From: Nocardioides nitrophenolicus
GTDB lineage: Bacteria > Actinomycetota > Actinomycetes > Propionibacteriales > Nocardioidaceae
NCBI RefSeq assembly: GCF_016907515.1
Contig: NZ_JAFBBY010000001.1
Span: 2,356,001 to 2,420,000 of the forward strand
Direction: 5' to 3'
DNA: 64,000 nt
The notes under the pieces were generated by a model. The model did no database searches. It was not told where the DNA came from and was given only the letters and a program-made list of their open reading frames with translations. The stretch's first letter is position 1. The number at the start of each line of letters is the position of its first letter. The position numbers were made by a program, and so were the translations under genes. Shown in pieces: positions 32,442 through 41,558 of the stretch.

Positions 32442-33050
32442 ATGGATCCGATCCCCGGCGACCCGGCCGGCGCTCCCCACGCGGGGGCGCCGGCCGGCGG
32501 TCACGGCCCCGACCTCGGCGCGCTGCTTCGCCAGTCCGCTCGCGGCGACAGCGCCGCCTTCGCCGAGCTCTACGACGCCACCGCGGCGCGGGCGCACGGC
32601 CTGGTGCTGCGGGTGGTGCGCGACCCGGCCCAGGCCGAGGAGGTCACCCAGGAGGTGTTCCTCGAGGTCTGGCGCCAGGCCAGCCGGTACGACCCGGAGC
32701 GCGGCAGCGCCCTCGCGTGGCTGATGACCATCGCCCACCGCAAGGCGGTCGACCGGGTCCGCAGCGCGGAGGCCGCGACCCGGCGCGACGTGACCTGGGA
32801 GCAGAGCAACCAGGCCGTCGAGCACGACACGACCGTCGAGGCGGCGCACGCGTCGCTCGAGGCCCGCCGGGTCCGGGCCGCGCTCGAGCAGCTCACCGAC
32901 GTCCAGCGCGAGGCGATCGAGCTCGCGTACTTCGGCGGCTACACCCACACCGAGGTGGCCGCCCTCCTCGACCTGCCGGTCGGGACCGCGAAGACCAGGA
33001 TCCGCGACGGCCTCATCCGGCTGCGCGACACGATCGGAGTAGGCCGATGA
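32442..33050 (+). CDS. sigK: ECF sigma factor SigK
   Basis: 202 residues. Region 2: ARAHGLVLRVVRDPAQAEEV then TQEVFLEVWRQASRYDPERG. Region 4: LTDVQREAIELAYFGGYTHT then EVAALLDLPVGTAKTRIRDG. This is ECF19-type as in mycobacterial SigK. ATG after CCCGGAAGGATCACACC. The stop overlaps the start of the anti-sigma gene (ATGA), the usual sigK-rskA arrangement. Neighbouring genes match the M. tuberculosis Rv0444c-Rv0449c set, which supports the specific name. Confidence 0.9.
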   Translation: MDPIPGDPAGAPHAGAPAGGHGPDLGALLRQSARGDSAAFAELYDATAARAHGLVLRVVRDPAQAEEVTQEVFLEVWRQASRYDPERGSALAWLMTIAHRKAVDRVRSAEAATRRDVTWEQSNQAVEHDTTVEAAHASLEARRVRAALEQLTDVQREAIELAYFGGYTHTEVAALLDLPVGTAKTRIRDGLIRLRDTIGVGR

Positions 33051-33781
33051 CCGATCACGACCAGTCCCCCGGGTGGGACGCGCACGCCCTGTCCGGCGCC
33101 TACGCCGTCGACGCGCTCGACGACGTGGAGCGCGCCCGGTTCGAGGCCCACCTGGCCCAGTGCGCCGACTGCCGCGAGGAGGTCGACGGCCTCCGCGAGA
33201 CCGCGGCGCTGCTCGGCACCGCCGACCTGGTGTCGCCGCCGGCCGCCGTCCGTGACCAGGTGCTCGCCGGCATCGAGCGGATCCGTCCGCTGCCCCCGCG
33301 CCGCGCCGGCGGTGCCCGCACGGTGCTGCGCCGTCGTACGCCGCTGCTGCTCGCCGTGGCCGCCGCCGTCGTGCTGCTCCTCGGCGTCGGCGTCGCCACG
33401 CTGCAGCCCTGGGCGGGCGACGAGCCCCAGCAGCTGACCGCGGCCGAGCGGATCCTCGCCGCCCCCGACGCGAGCCGGGTCGAGAAGACCTTCCCGGACG
33501 GCTCGACCGCCACCGTCGTGGTGTCGCGCAGCGAGGGCCGGGCGCTGATCCGGACCACCGGCATGGCCCCGGCTCCCGAGGGCCGGGCCTACGAGCTGTG
33601 GCTGCAGACGCCCGCCGGCGAGATGGTGCCCGCCGGGCTGATGCCCGACGAGGCGGACACGACGTACGTCCTCGACGGCGACGCGTCCCGGGCCACCGGG
33701 GTCGGGATCACCGTCGAGCCCGACGGCGGGTCCCCGCAGCCGACCGGCGACCCGATCGCGCTGTTCGCCCTGGACTCCTGA
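33047..33781 (+). CDS. rskA: Anti-sigma-K factor RskA
   Basis: 244 residues. The N-terminal anti-sigma domain has a zinc-type motif His35-x3-Cys39-x2-Cys42 in EAHLAQCADC. One membrane helix is at about 99-119, and the extracytoplasmic RskA domain follows (AYELWLQTPAGEMVPAGLMP). It holds SigK inactive at the membrane until it is cleaved in response to redox change. It overlaps sigK by 4 bases and the FAD enzyme gene by 1 base (TGATG), so the operon continues without a break. Confidence 0.92.
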   Translation: MTDHDQSPGWDAHALSGAYAVDALDDVERARFEAHLAQCADCREEVDGLRETAALLGTADLVSPPAAVRDQVLAGIERIRPLPPRRAGGARTVLRRRTPLLLAVAAAVVLLLGVGVATLQPWAGDEPQQLTAAERILAAPDASRVEKTFPDGSTATVVVSRSEGRALIRTTGMAPAPEGRAYELWLQTPAGEMVPAGLMPDEADTTYVLDGDASRATGVGITVEPDGGSPQPTGDPIALFALDS

Positions 33782-35808
33782 TGACCACCGCGACCCCACG
33801 ACGGATCGCCGTGGTGGGCTCCGGCGTCGCCGGGCTCACCGCGGCCCATCTCGCCGCGCGCGCCGGCGCCCAGGTCACCCTGCTCGAGGCCGACGACCGG
33901 CTCGGCGGGCATGCCGACACCCACGTCGTCACCGACCCGACCGGACGCGAGCTGCGCATCGACAGCGGGTTCATCGTCCACAACCGGCGCACCTACCCGG
34001 TGCTGACCGGCATCCTCGACGAGCTCGGCGTACCGACCCAGGAGTCGGAGATGTCGATGTCCACCAGCGACGAGGTGACCGGCCTGGAGTGGGCCGGCGC
34101 GCTCGGGCGCCGTGGGCTGTTCCCCGCGGGCGCGGGCAACCACCGCAACCCGGCGTACCTGCGGATGCTGGTGGACATCCCGCGCTTCCACCGCGCGGCG
34201 CGACGGCTGCTCGCCGCACCGCGGGAGGGCGACCTGACGACACTGGCCGCCTTCCTCGACCACCACGGCTTCTCGCCGTACTTCCGGCGGCACTTCATGG
34301 AGCCGCTCGTCGCGGCGGTGTGGTCGTGCGATCCCGACCTGGCGCTGGACTACCCGGCGGCGTACCTGTTCGCCTTCCTCGACCACCACGGCATGCTCGC
34401 CGTCTTCGGCTCGCCGCCGTGGCGCACGGTCACCGGCGGCTCGGCGAGCTATGTCGCCGCGATCGCCGCCGCGGTCGAGGCAGCCGGTGGCCGGATCCGG
34501 ACCGGCGCCCCGGTGCTCGCGGTCGAGGAGACCGACACCGGCGTCGAGGTCACCACGCCCGCCGGCCGGGAGGCGTACGACGCCGTGGTGGTCGCCACCC
34601 ACCCCGACCAGGCGCTCGGGATGCTCGCGGCGCCGACCCGGGAGCAGAAGGAGGTGCTCGACGCGATCCCGTACTCCACCAACACCGCGCTGCTGCACAC
34701 CGACACCCGGCTGCTCCCCCGCGCCCGCGACGCGTGGGCGTCGTGGAACTTCCGCCGCCCCCGGGTCGCCCAGGAGCGGGTCCGGGTCACCTACGACCTC
34801 ACCCGCCTGCAGCGGCTGCCCACCGACACCCACTACCTGGTCACCCTGGGCGGCGAGGACGCCGTCGACCCCGCGACCGTGCTGGTCCGGCGTACCTATG
34901 CCCACCCGCTCTACACGCCGGCGTCGGTCGCCGCCCAGGCCCGGCTGGCGGAGATCGACACCGACCGGATCGTGTTCGCCGGCGCCTACCACGGCTGGGG
35001 CTTCCACGAGGACGGCGCACGGTCCGGGCAGCGGGCCGTCGAGCGGCTCGGCCTGGCGGCGGGGGCGAGCGGCACGGGCCCGGCCGCCACCACCTACGCC
35101 ACGACGCTGACCCACCGCCGGCGCGAGCCGCTGCGCAACACCTTCACCCACCGCTCCCACCTCACCGTCGTCGACCTCGACTGGGTCGCGGACGACGGCT
35201 CGGTCGACGGCGTGCGCGGGCGATACCTGGGGCGCGACCACTTCGGGGGCGACACCGCCTCGGTGCGCGAGGGCCTGGACCGGTTCCTGGCCGCGCACGA
35301 CCTCGACCTGCGGGGCGGCCGGGCCCTGACGGCCACCCATCCCCGCGCCTTCGGGCACTGCTTCAACCCGATCACGGTCCACTGGTGCTGGGCCGCGGGT
35401 GCGGAGGGGGGCCGTCCCGCAGCCACCGTCGTCGAGGTGCACAACACCTACGGCGACCGGCACGCCTACCTGCTGGACCCGGGGCGGACCACCGCGGAGG
35501 GACGGTTCGTCGTCGAGAAGGCCATGTACGTCTCTCCCTTCCACGGCACCGACGGCCACTACGAGGTGCTCGCCCCGCCTCCCGACCCGGCGACCGGCCT
35601 GCTCCGGCTCGGCGTCCGGCTGGTGACCCGGGACGGCGCCCGGTTCGACGCGGTGCTGACCGGCAGCCCGACGTCCCCGCCCCGCCTCCCCCTCGCGGGC
35701 CTGCGCGGCGCTGCCCTGATCCGCGCGCACGGCGTCGCGCTGTGGGCGCGCCGCCTCCCCGTCCAGCCCCGTCCGCGCCACGACTCGCCCGAAGGAGGGC
35801 TCCGATGA
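33781..35808 (+). CDS. FAD-dependent amine oxidase-like protein fused to DUF1365
   Basis: 675 residues with two domains. Residues 1-425 are a flavin amine oxidase/desaturase-like protein (AVVGSGVAGLTAAHLAARAG, VTLLEADDRLGGHADTHV, and C-terminal IVFAGAYHGWGFHEDGARSG). Residues about 437-670 are a DUF1365 domain (RREPLRNTFTHRSHLTVVDL; HPRAFGHCFNPITVHWCW). In M. tuberculosis these are two genes (Rv0449c and Rv0448c); here they are one polypeptide. Both partners co-occur with cyclopropane-type methyltransferases across bacteria, including singlet-oxygen regulons of Rhodobacter. A role in modifying fatty acyl chains is inferred. Confidence 0.88.
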   Translation: MTTATPRRIAVVGSGVAGLTAAHLAARAGAQVTLLEADDRLGGHADTHVVTDPTGRELRIDSGFIVHNRRTYPVLTGILDELGVPTQESEMSMSTSDEVTGLEWAGALGRRGLFPAGAGNHRNPAYLRMLVDIPRFHRAARRLLAAPREGDLTTLAAFLDHHGFSPYFRRHFMEPLVAAVWSCDPDLALDYPAAYLFAFLDHHGMLAVFGSPPWRTVTGGSASYVAAIAAAVEAAGGRIRTGAPVLAVEETDTGVEVTTPAGREAYDAVVVATHPDQALGMLAAPTREQKEVLDAIPYSTNTALLHTDTRLLPRARDAWASWNFRRPRVAQERVRVTYDLTRLQRLPTDTHYLVTLGGEDAVDPATVLVRRTYAHPLYTPASVAAQARLAEIDTDRIVFAGAYHGWGFHEDGARSGQRAVERLGLAAGASGTGPAATTYATTLTHRRREPLRNTFTHRSHLTVVDLDWVADDGSVDGVRGRYLGRDHFGGDTASVREGLDRFLAAHDLDLRGGRALTATHPRAFGHCFNPITVHWCWAAGAEGGRPAATVVEVHNTYGDRHAYLLDPGRTTAEGRFVVEKAMYVSPFHGTDGHYEVLAPPPDPATGLLRLGVRLVTRDGARFDAVLTGSPTSPPRLPLAGLRGAALIRAHGVALWARRLPVQPRPRHDSPEGGLR

Positions 35809-37085
35809 CGCTCACCGCCTCCCCCACCACGACCTGGCCCGGCCTGGCACCGGTGCCCGAGGGCACGCTGTCCGCCCGGATCGCCGAACGCCTGTTCCGC
35901 GCCGCCGTCGCGCGGCGGCGCATCACGGTCCGGCTGCGCCGCCCGGACGGGACCGTCGAGCGGCTCGGGCTCGGCGGACCCGCTGTCGTGGTGCACCGTC
36001 CGGCCGAGCTCTTCGCCCGCATCGGCCGGGACAAGCTGATCGGCTTCGGCGAGGCCTACCTGACGGGCGCCTGGGCTGAGGACGGCGTGCCCGGGGACGG
36101 CGTGCTCGGGGACTTCCTCACCGTGCTCGCCGCGGACATGGCGGACCTGGTGCCGCACAGCCTGCAGCGGCTGCGCGGAGTCGTGTCACCGCGCCTGCCG
36201 CGCAGCCACCGGGGGACCCGCGAGAACACGCAGGCCAACGTGGCCCACCACTACGACCTGTCCAACGACCTGTTCGCAGCCTTCCTCGACCCCACCCTGT
36301 CCTACTCCAGCGCCCTGTTCGAGGACCTCGGGAGCGCGCTCTCCGAGGACTTCGCCGGCGCCCAGCGGCGCAAGGTCGACCGCCTGCTCGACCGGGCCGG
36401 CGTCGGGCCCGGCACCCGGCTGCTGGAGATCGGCACCGGCTGGGGCGAGCTCGCGATCCGGGCCGCCGCCCGCGGCGCCACCGTACGGTCGATCACGCTG
36501 TCGGTCGAGCAGCAGGCGCTGGCGCGGGAGCGGATCGCCGCGGCCGGGTACGCCGACCGGGTCACCGTCGACCTGTGCGACTACCGGGCCCTGCTCGACG
36601 AGACCGCCGCGGCCTACGACGCGGTCGTGTCGGTGGAGATGATCGAGGCCGTCGGTCGTGAGTTCTGGCCGTCGTACTTCCGCACCATCGACCATGCGCT
36701 CGCGCCCGGTGGCCGGGTCGCGATCCAGGCGATCACGCTGCCGCACGACCGGATGCTCGCCACCGGGTCGACGCACACCTTCATCACCAAGTACATCTTC
36801 CCGGGCGGCGCGCTGCCCTCGGTCCGGGCGATCGACCAGGTGACCAGCCGGCACACCGGCCTGCGGATCACCGACGACCTCGCCATGGGCCGGCACTACG
36901 CGCCGACGCTCCAGCGTTGGGACCGGGCCTTCCTCGCCTCGCACGAGCGCGTCACGGAGCTCGGCTTCGACCCGGTCTTCGTCCGGATGTGGCACTTCTA
37001 CCTGGAGTACTGCCGCGCGGGCTTCGCCGCGGACTACATCGACGTGCACCAGCTGAGCCTCGCCCGGCCGGAGGAGGTCCGATGA
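35805..37085 (+). CDS. ufaA1: UfaA1-type cyclopropane fatty acyl phospholipid synthase family protein
   Basis: 426 residues. The SAM-binding motif LLEIGTGWGELAIRAAARG is at about residue 206. The acyl-binding entry region reads NVAHHYDLSNDLFAAFLDPT then LSYSSALFEDL, and EMIEAVGREFWPSYF follows. The active-site region is YSSALF rather than the YSCGY form of the paralogue next to it, as in Rv0447c-like proteins. Enzymes of this family add a methylene or methyl group from SAM to double bonds in phospholipid acyl chains. ATG with GAAGGAGG upstream, overlapping the previous gene by 4 bases. Confidence 0.85.
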   Translation: MTLTASPTTTWPGLAPVPEGTLSARIAERLFRAAVARRRITVRLRRPDGTVERLGLGGPAVVVHRPAELFARIGRDKLIGFGEAYLTGAWAEDGVPGDGVLGDFLTVLAADMADLVPHSLQRLRGVVSPRLPRSHRGTRENTQANVAHHYDLSNDLFAAFLDPTLSYSSALFEDLGSALSEDFAGAQRRKVDRLLDRAGVGPGTRLLEIGTGWGELAIRAAARGATVRSITLSVEQQALARERIAAAGYADRVTVDLCDYRALLDETAAAYDAVVSVEMIEAVGREFWPSYFRTIDHALAPGGRVAIQAITLPHDRMLATGSTHTFITKYIFPGGALPSVRAIDQVTSRHTGLRITDDLAMGRHYAPTLQRWDRAFLASHERVTELGFDPVFVRMWHFYLEYCRAGFAADYIDVHQLSLARPEEVR

Positions 37086-38314
37086 CGACGGTCGCGGCCG
37101 ATCTCGAGCAGGCGCTGCGCCCCTTCGTCGGCGGCGACCTGCCGGTGCGCCTGGTCGCCTGGGACGGTACGACGGCCGGCCCGGTCGACGCGCCCGTCGT
37201 CGAGCTGCGCTCCCGCGACGCGCTGCGCCGGCTGCTCTGGCATCCCGGCGAGCTGGGGGCCGCGCAGGCCTACGTCACCGGGGAGCTCGACGTACCGGGG
37301 GACCTGGACGCGGCGCTCAGCCACGCCTTCGAGGTCGCCGCCGAGCGCGGCCTGCCGGGACGGCCGTCGCTGCGGGCGCTGGCGGGCGCGCTGCGGACCG
37401 CGGTCGGGCTGGACCTGCTCGGCCGCCCGCCCGCGGCGCCGGCGACCCAGGCGCGGGTCCGCGGCCGGCTGCACAGCAAGGACCGCGACCGGCGGGCGAT
37501 CAGCCACCACTACGACACCACCGCCGACTTCTACGCACTGATCCTCGACGAGCGGACCATGGCGTACTCCTGCGGCTACCACGCCTCACCGGACCAGCCG
37601 CTGGCCGACGCGCAGGAGGCCAAGCTGGACCTGGTCTGCCGCAAGCTCGGCCTGGAGCCGGGGATGCGGCTGCTCGACGTCGGCTGCGGCTGGGGCTCGC
37701 TGTCGCTGCACGCCGCCGAGCACTTCGGCGTCCGCGTGGTCGGCGTGACCATCTCGGCCGAGCAGCGCCGCTTCGCCGAGGCCGCGGCCCGGCGTCGGGG
37801 CGTGGCGGACCTGGTCGAGCTCCGGCTCTGCGACTACCGCGACGCGGTGCCGCTGCCCGGCGCGGAGTTCGACGCGGTGGCGTCGCTGGAGATGGGCGAG
37901 CACGTCGGGGAGCGGAACTACCCGGCGTACGCGCGGGTGCTGCACGACTCGGTCCGGCCCGGCGGCCGGGTGCTGGTCCAGCAGATGTCGCGCGGTGCGA
38001 ACCACCCCGGCGGTGGGCCGTTCATCGAGTCCTTCATCGCACCCGACATGCACATGCGTCCGGTCGGCGCGACCATCGAGCTGCTGGAGGCCGCCGGGCT
38101 GGAGCTGCGCGGGGTCGAGGCGCTGCGCGAGCACTACGTGCTGACCGTGGCGGGCTGGTTGGAGCGGTTCGAGGAGAACCTGGACGCGATCACCGCCCTG
38201 GTGGGCGAAGAGCTGGTGCGGGTCTGGCGGCTCTACCTGGTCGGCGGCTCGATGGCATTCCGCGACGGTCGGATGGGCGTCGACCAGCTGCTCCTGCGCA
38301 GGCCGGCCGGATGA
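37082..38314 (+). CDS. Cyclopropane-fatty-acyl-phospholipid synthase
   Basis: 410 residues. An N-terminal lipid-binding region (LRSRDALRRLLWHPGELGAA, then QAYVTGELDVPGDLDAAL) precedes the methyltransferase domain with DRRAISHHYDTTADFYALIL, MAYSCGYHASPDQPL and the SAM site LLDVGCGWGSLSLHAAEHFG. The YSCGY motif and the conserved cysteine match classical CFA synthases. A second, clearly different paralogue lies immediately upstream, so the operon probably makes more than one acyl modification or performs two consecutive steps. Overlaps both neighbours by 4 bases. Confidence 0.9.
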   Translation: MTTVAADLEQALRPFVGGDLPVRLVAWDGTTAGPVDAPVVELRSRDALRRLLWHPGELGAAQAYVTGELDVPGDLDAALSHAFEVAAERGLPGRPSLRALAGALRTAVGLDLLGRPPAAPATQARVRGRLHSKDRDRRAISHHYDTTADFYALILDERTMAYSCGYHASPDQPLADAQEAKLDLVCRKLGLEPGMRLLDVGCGWGSLSLHAAEHFGVRVVGVTISAEQRRFAEAAARRRGVADLVELRLCDYRDAVPLPGAEFDAVASLEMGEHVGERNYPAYARVLHDSVRPGGRVLVQQMSRGANHPGGGPFIESFIAPDMHMRPVGATIELLEAAGLELRGVEALREHYVLTVAGWLERFEENLDAITALVGEELVRVWRLYLVGGSMAFRDGRMGVDQLLLRRPAG

Positions 38315-39117
38315 CGGTCGTCCTCAGCATCCTGCTCTCCGTGGCCGCGGCGGCCGTGGTGATGGCGGCGACCGCGCTGGTCGCCCGCCGCCAGGGCCGG
38401 GTGGCCGTCGTCGACGTGGCCTGGGGGGCCGCGTTCGCCGGGGCCGCGCTGGTGTGTGGGGCCGGTGCGGTCCTGGCCGACGTGGGATCGGACTGGCGGA
38501 CCGCTGTCCTGGTGGCGCTGGTCGTGGCCTGGGGCGGACGGTTGGCCTGGCACATCGGACGACGTACGGCGGCCCACCGCGGCGAGGACCCGCGCTACGA
38601 GAAGCTCCTCGGCGGCACCCTCGCGGAGGTCGGCATGGCCCGTGCCGTGCGCAAGGTGTTCGCCCTGCAGGGCGCCCTCGTCCCCGTCATCGCGCTGCCC
38701 GTGTCGGTCGGCGTGGTGCTGTCGGTGCGCTGGACCCCCGTCGTCGTGGCCGGCGTCGTGGTCTGGGCGGTCGGGCTGTTCTTCGAGGCCGTCGGCGACG
38801 CCCAGCTCGCGGCCTACCGTGCCCGGCCCCGCGACCAGCGCCCGCCGGTGCTCGACACCGGGCTGTGGGCCTGGACCCGGCACCCCAACTACTTCGGCGA
38901 CGCCTGCGTGTGGTGGGGCCTGTGGCTCGCCGGCGGCCTCGCGTCCGGCTGGGTCGCCGGGCTGGCCACGGTCGTCGCGCCGCTCGCGATGACCTGGTTC
39001 CTCAGCGAGGCGACGGGCGCCAAGCTGATCGAGCGGACCATGATGCAGCGCCCGGGCTACCCGGAGTACGCCGCCCGGACCGCGCGCTTCGTGCCGCGGC
39101 CGCCGCGGCGGGCCTGA
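38311..39117 (+). CDS. DUF1295 membrane protein (steroid 5-alpha-reductase-like)
   Basis: 268 residues with about six hydrophobic segments. The C-terminal signature GLWAWTRHPNYFGDACVWWG, then LWLAGG, and the tail PGYPEYAARTARFVPRP is that of DUF1295, related to steroid 5-alpha-reductases and isoprenylcysteine methyltransferases. Last gene of the sigK operon, as in mycobacteria (Rv0446c). It may reduce the modified acyl chain. The stop lies in the palindrome CTGACCCGGGTCAG (39114-39127) that also contains the stop of the convergent glycosyltransferase, a possible small shared terminator. Confidence 0.88.
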   Translation: MTVVLSILLSVAAAAVVMAATALVARRQGRVAVVDVAWGAAFAGAALVCGAGAVLADVGSDWRTAVLVALVVAWGGRLAWHIGRRTAAHRGEDPRYEKLLGGTLAEVGMARAVRKVFALQGALVPVIALPVSVGVVLSVRWTPVVVAGVVVWAVGLFFEAVGDAQLAAYRARPRDQRPPVLDTGLWAWTRHPNYFGDACVWWGLWLAGGLASGWVAGLATVVAPLAMTWFLSEATGAKLIERTMMQRPGYPEYAARTARFVPRPPRRA

Positions 39118-39123
39118 CCCGGG

Positions 39124-41445
39124 TCAGCGGCGCCGCACCGACCGGGGCCGGGCGATCCGGCGCCGGCGGTCGCCCTTGCTGCGCAGGTCGCGGCCCAGCC
39201 GGCGGTCGCCGTGGTAGAGGATGCCCTGCCAGTCGACGGCCTCCTCCCCGGACGGCTCGACGGCGACCGGTCCCGAGCGCCGGATCGGCACGTACAGCCA
39301 GTTGACCACGCCCATCGCCATGTCGACGACCGAGGCGCGCAGCCCGATGTAGGCGCGGATCGCGACGGCGCACAGCGTGGCGTTGAACAGCGCGAAGGCC
39401 AGGTTGCCCCAGTTCTCGTGCTGGTAGCTGCGCCACGCGGTCACCAGCGAGTAGCCGACCACCAGGTAGGGAACCAGCACGTGGAAGCCCGGGGCCGCCG
39501 TGCGGTTGCGGACCTTCGGGGTCCGGGCGAAGGGGATCTTCTCGCCGGTGAAGGCCTGCTGGATCGACTTCAGGACACCTGCCAGGTTGACCGGCAGCAG
39601 CACCAGGTTGAACCCGTAGATCCGGAACACGTCGAGCCGGCGGTGGCCGCACAGGCGCAGGTCGCTGGCCATGCACAGGAAGTACGGCAGCGCGGCGCCG
39701 ATGACCAGCGGCGACAGCAGCCGGCCGTCGTAGGGGTAGAAGAGGAGCAGCAGCAGCGCGAAGGTCGCCCAGGCGATCGAGGCCATGTAGTTGAGCCGCA
39801 GCGCGAACTCGCCCCACCGGATCGGCAGGCCGGCCGCGGCGCGCGGCTTCCGCTGCGCCCAGAACTTGGGGAAGATCAGCAGCCCGCCGTTGGCCCAGCG
39901 CCGGCGCTGCACGACCAGCGAGCCGAAGTCGGGCGGGGTGGCGCTGTAGCTCAGCCGCTCGGGGTAGTTGATCAGCCGCCAGCCCGCGGCGGCCAGGTCG
40001 ATGCTGGACTCGGTGTCCTCGATGACCGTGCGGTCCTGGATGTAGGTGCGGATCTCGACGCCGCCGACGGTCTCGACCTGGACGATGTCGTCGAGCGCGC
40101 GGCGGCGGATCACGGCGTTCGCACCGACCCAGAAGGTCGCGTCGTGGTAGGTCATCCCCTGGTGCAGGATGTGCTGGATGTCGGTGGTGGCGCCGGCGAT
40201 CCGCTCGATCCGCGTCGGGGCGCCCCGGTACGACGAGTACGGCGTCTGGGTGATCGCGACGTCGTCGTTCTCCGGCTGCTCGAGGAAGTAGACGAGCCGC
40301 AGGCAGTAGTCGCGCAGCAGCTGGGAGTCGGCGTCGAGGGTGAGGACGTACTCGCTGCCGGGGATCACCAGGTCGCCGGCGCCGGCCTCTTCGGGCGCGA
40401 CCCGGGACAACAGGGCGCCCTCGGCCGACTCGGCCGGGCGCCAGGTGCCGCCCATCAGGCCGAGGTAGGCGTTGATGTTCATCGCCTTGTTGGCCTCTTG
40501 GGACAGCGAGGCGTAGCGCTTGCGCTCGAAGCCCTCCAGCCGGGCCCCGAAGATCCACACCAGCCTCCGGTGCAGCTCACGGACTCGGGCCGCGGGCATC
40601 CGGCCGCCCTGGTCGACAGCGGCCTCGATGGCGAGCAGCGAGAGCCGCAGCTCGCTGGCCAGGCCCATCAGCACCTGGTCGACGAAGAACTCGGCGACGT
40701 GGTCGGCGACCACCTCGTGCTCGGCCATCTCCTCGAGCCAGGTGGCGGCGGCGTCGTACTCCTCGGCGAGGGCGACCAGCCGCTCGGTGCCGGCGTCGGG
40801 GTCGCTGCCGAGCGCGCGGTCCGCGGTCGCGTACGCCGCGGCGGCCCGGTCCCGCGGCACCGCGAGCGCCGCCTCGATGTCACCGGACAGGGCCCGGGTG
40901 GCCTCGAGCCGCGCGACCACCTCCGGGTCGGTCGGGAACGGCGGGTCGTCGACGAGGAGCACGACCCGCAGGTCGGGGTACTCCTGCAGCGCCGCGCTCC
41001 ACAGCGTGAGCCGGACGATGTCGGGCTCCTCGGCGTACGAGGGCACCAGCACGGTCATCGCGTGGTGGTCGTCGTCGAAGTGGGCGTCGAGCAGTCCGCG
41101 GGGCACCCGCTGGTGCGCCCGGAACCTCTTCAACGCCCCCTGGCGGGCGACGAGGTACATCAGCGCGGAGAAGCTGAGCATCGTCACGACGGCCAGGTAG
41201 GAGACCGCCTCCATCGTGAAGCGGAACCCGCCGACGTCGTTGAGGAAGTGCCTCACGATCGTCGAGACCAGGTAGGCGAACCAGAACAGCACGGTCGCGG
41301 TGATCGCGATCCGGCCCCAGGTCAGCGTCGCCGTACTGGGTCGCAGGTGCACGATCGGCATCGGCTCCGAGCGACGCTCCGCGCCCCACTGTCGCCGCCG
41401 TACGGGCGCGACCGTTCCTCCGCGCACAGCGGCGCTCCCTCGCAT
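39124..41445 (-). CDS. GT2 family membrane polysaccharide synthase
   Basis: 773 residues from the ATG at 41445 (GGGGAGGG 7 bases upstream; longer readings lack a ribosome site). Two membrane helices at about residues 45-110 precede the cytoplasmic glycosyltransferase domain, which holds VPSYAEEPDIVRLTLWSAAL, the metal-binding TLDADS, the acceptor aspartate in VIEDTESS, and VVQRRRW (QxxRW). Four to five helices follow. This is the processive synthase plan of cellulose, chitin or hyaluronan synthases. An unusual insertion of about 200 residues lies between the first strand and TLDADS. Divergent from a GH18 protein with chitin-binding modules, hinting at a glucosamine-containing polymer. Confidence 0.82.
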   Translation of the reverse strand: MRGSAAVRGGTVAPVRRRQWGAERRSEPMPIVHLRPSTATLTWGRIAITATVLFWFAYLVSTIVRHFLNDVGGFRFTMEAVSYLAVVTMLSFSALMYLVARQGALKRFRAHQRVPRGLLDAHFDDDHHAMTVLVPSYAEEPDIVRLTLWSAALQEYPDLRVVLLVDDPPFPTDPEVVARLEATRALSGDIEAALAVPRDRAAAAYATADRALGSDPDAGTERLVALAEEYDAAATWLEEMAEHEVVADHVAEFFVDQVLMGLASELRLSLLAIEAAVDQGGRMPAARVRELHRRLVWIFGARLEGFERKRYASLSQEANKAMNINAYLGLMGGTWRPAESAEGALLSRVAPEEAGAGDLVIPGSEYVLTLDADSQLLRDYCLRLVYFLEQPENDDVAITQTPYSSYRGAPTRIERIAGATTDIQHILHQGMTYHDATFWVGANAVIRRRALDDIVQVETVGGVEIRTYIQDRTVIEDTESSIDLAAAGWRLINYPERLSYSATPPDFGSLVVQRRRWANGGLLIFPKFWAQRKPRAAAGLPIRWGEFALRLNYMASIAWATFALLLLLFYPYDGRLLSPLVIGAALPYFLCMASDLRLCGHRRLDVFRIYGFNLVLLPVNLAGVLKSIQQAFTGEKIPFARTPKVRNRTAAPGFHVLVPYLVVGYSLVTAWRSYQHENWGNLAFALFNATLCAVAIRAYIGLRASVVDMAMGVVNWLYVPIRRSGPVAVEPSGEEAVDWQGILYHGDRRLGRDLRSKGDRRRRIARPRSVRRR

Positions 41446-41446
41446 G

Positions 41447-41464
41447 TGAACCCTCCCCGGTTCA
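41447..41464 (-). promoter_or_regulatory. Small hairpin holding the GT2 ribosome site in its loop
   Basis: On the minus strand TGAACC-GGGGAG-GGTTCA ends one base before the GT2 ATG. The ribosome-binding purines form the loop. Such a structure could tune translation; nothing more can be said. Confidence 0.3.
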
Positions 41465-41558
41465 GCTGCTGCCGTTCGTCCCCACGCACGGCGCTCGCCT
41501 CGTAGGGTAGTCGGCGGCCGGGCTGCGGGAGGGCGAACGGCGAAGAGCGAGGGGTTGA

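Noticed and set aside
36917..37081. Longer start for the second CFA synthase within ufaA1
   Set aside because: The extension is out of frame with the upstream coding sequence and has no domain. The ATG at 37082 overlaps the ufaA1 stop in the style of the whole operon.
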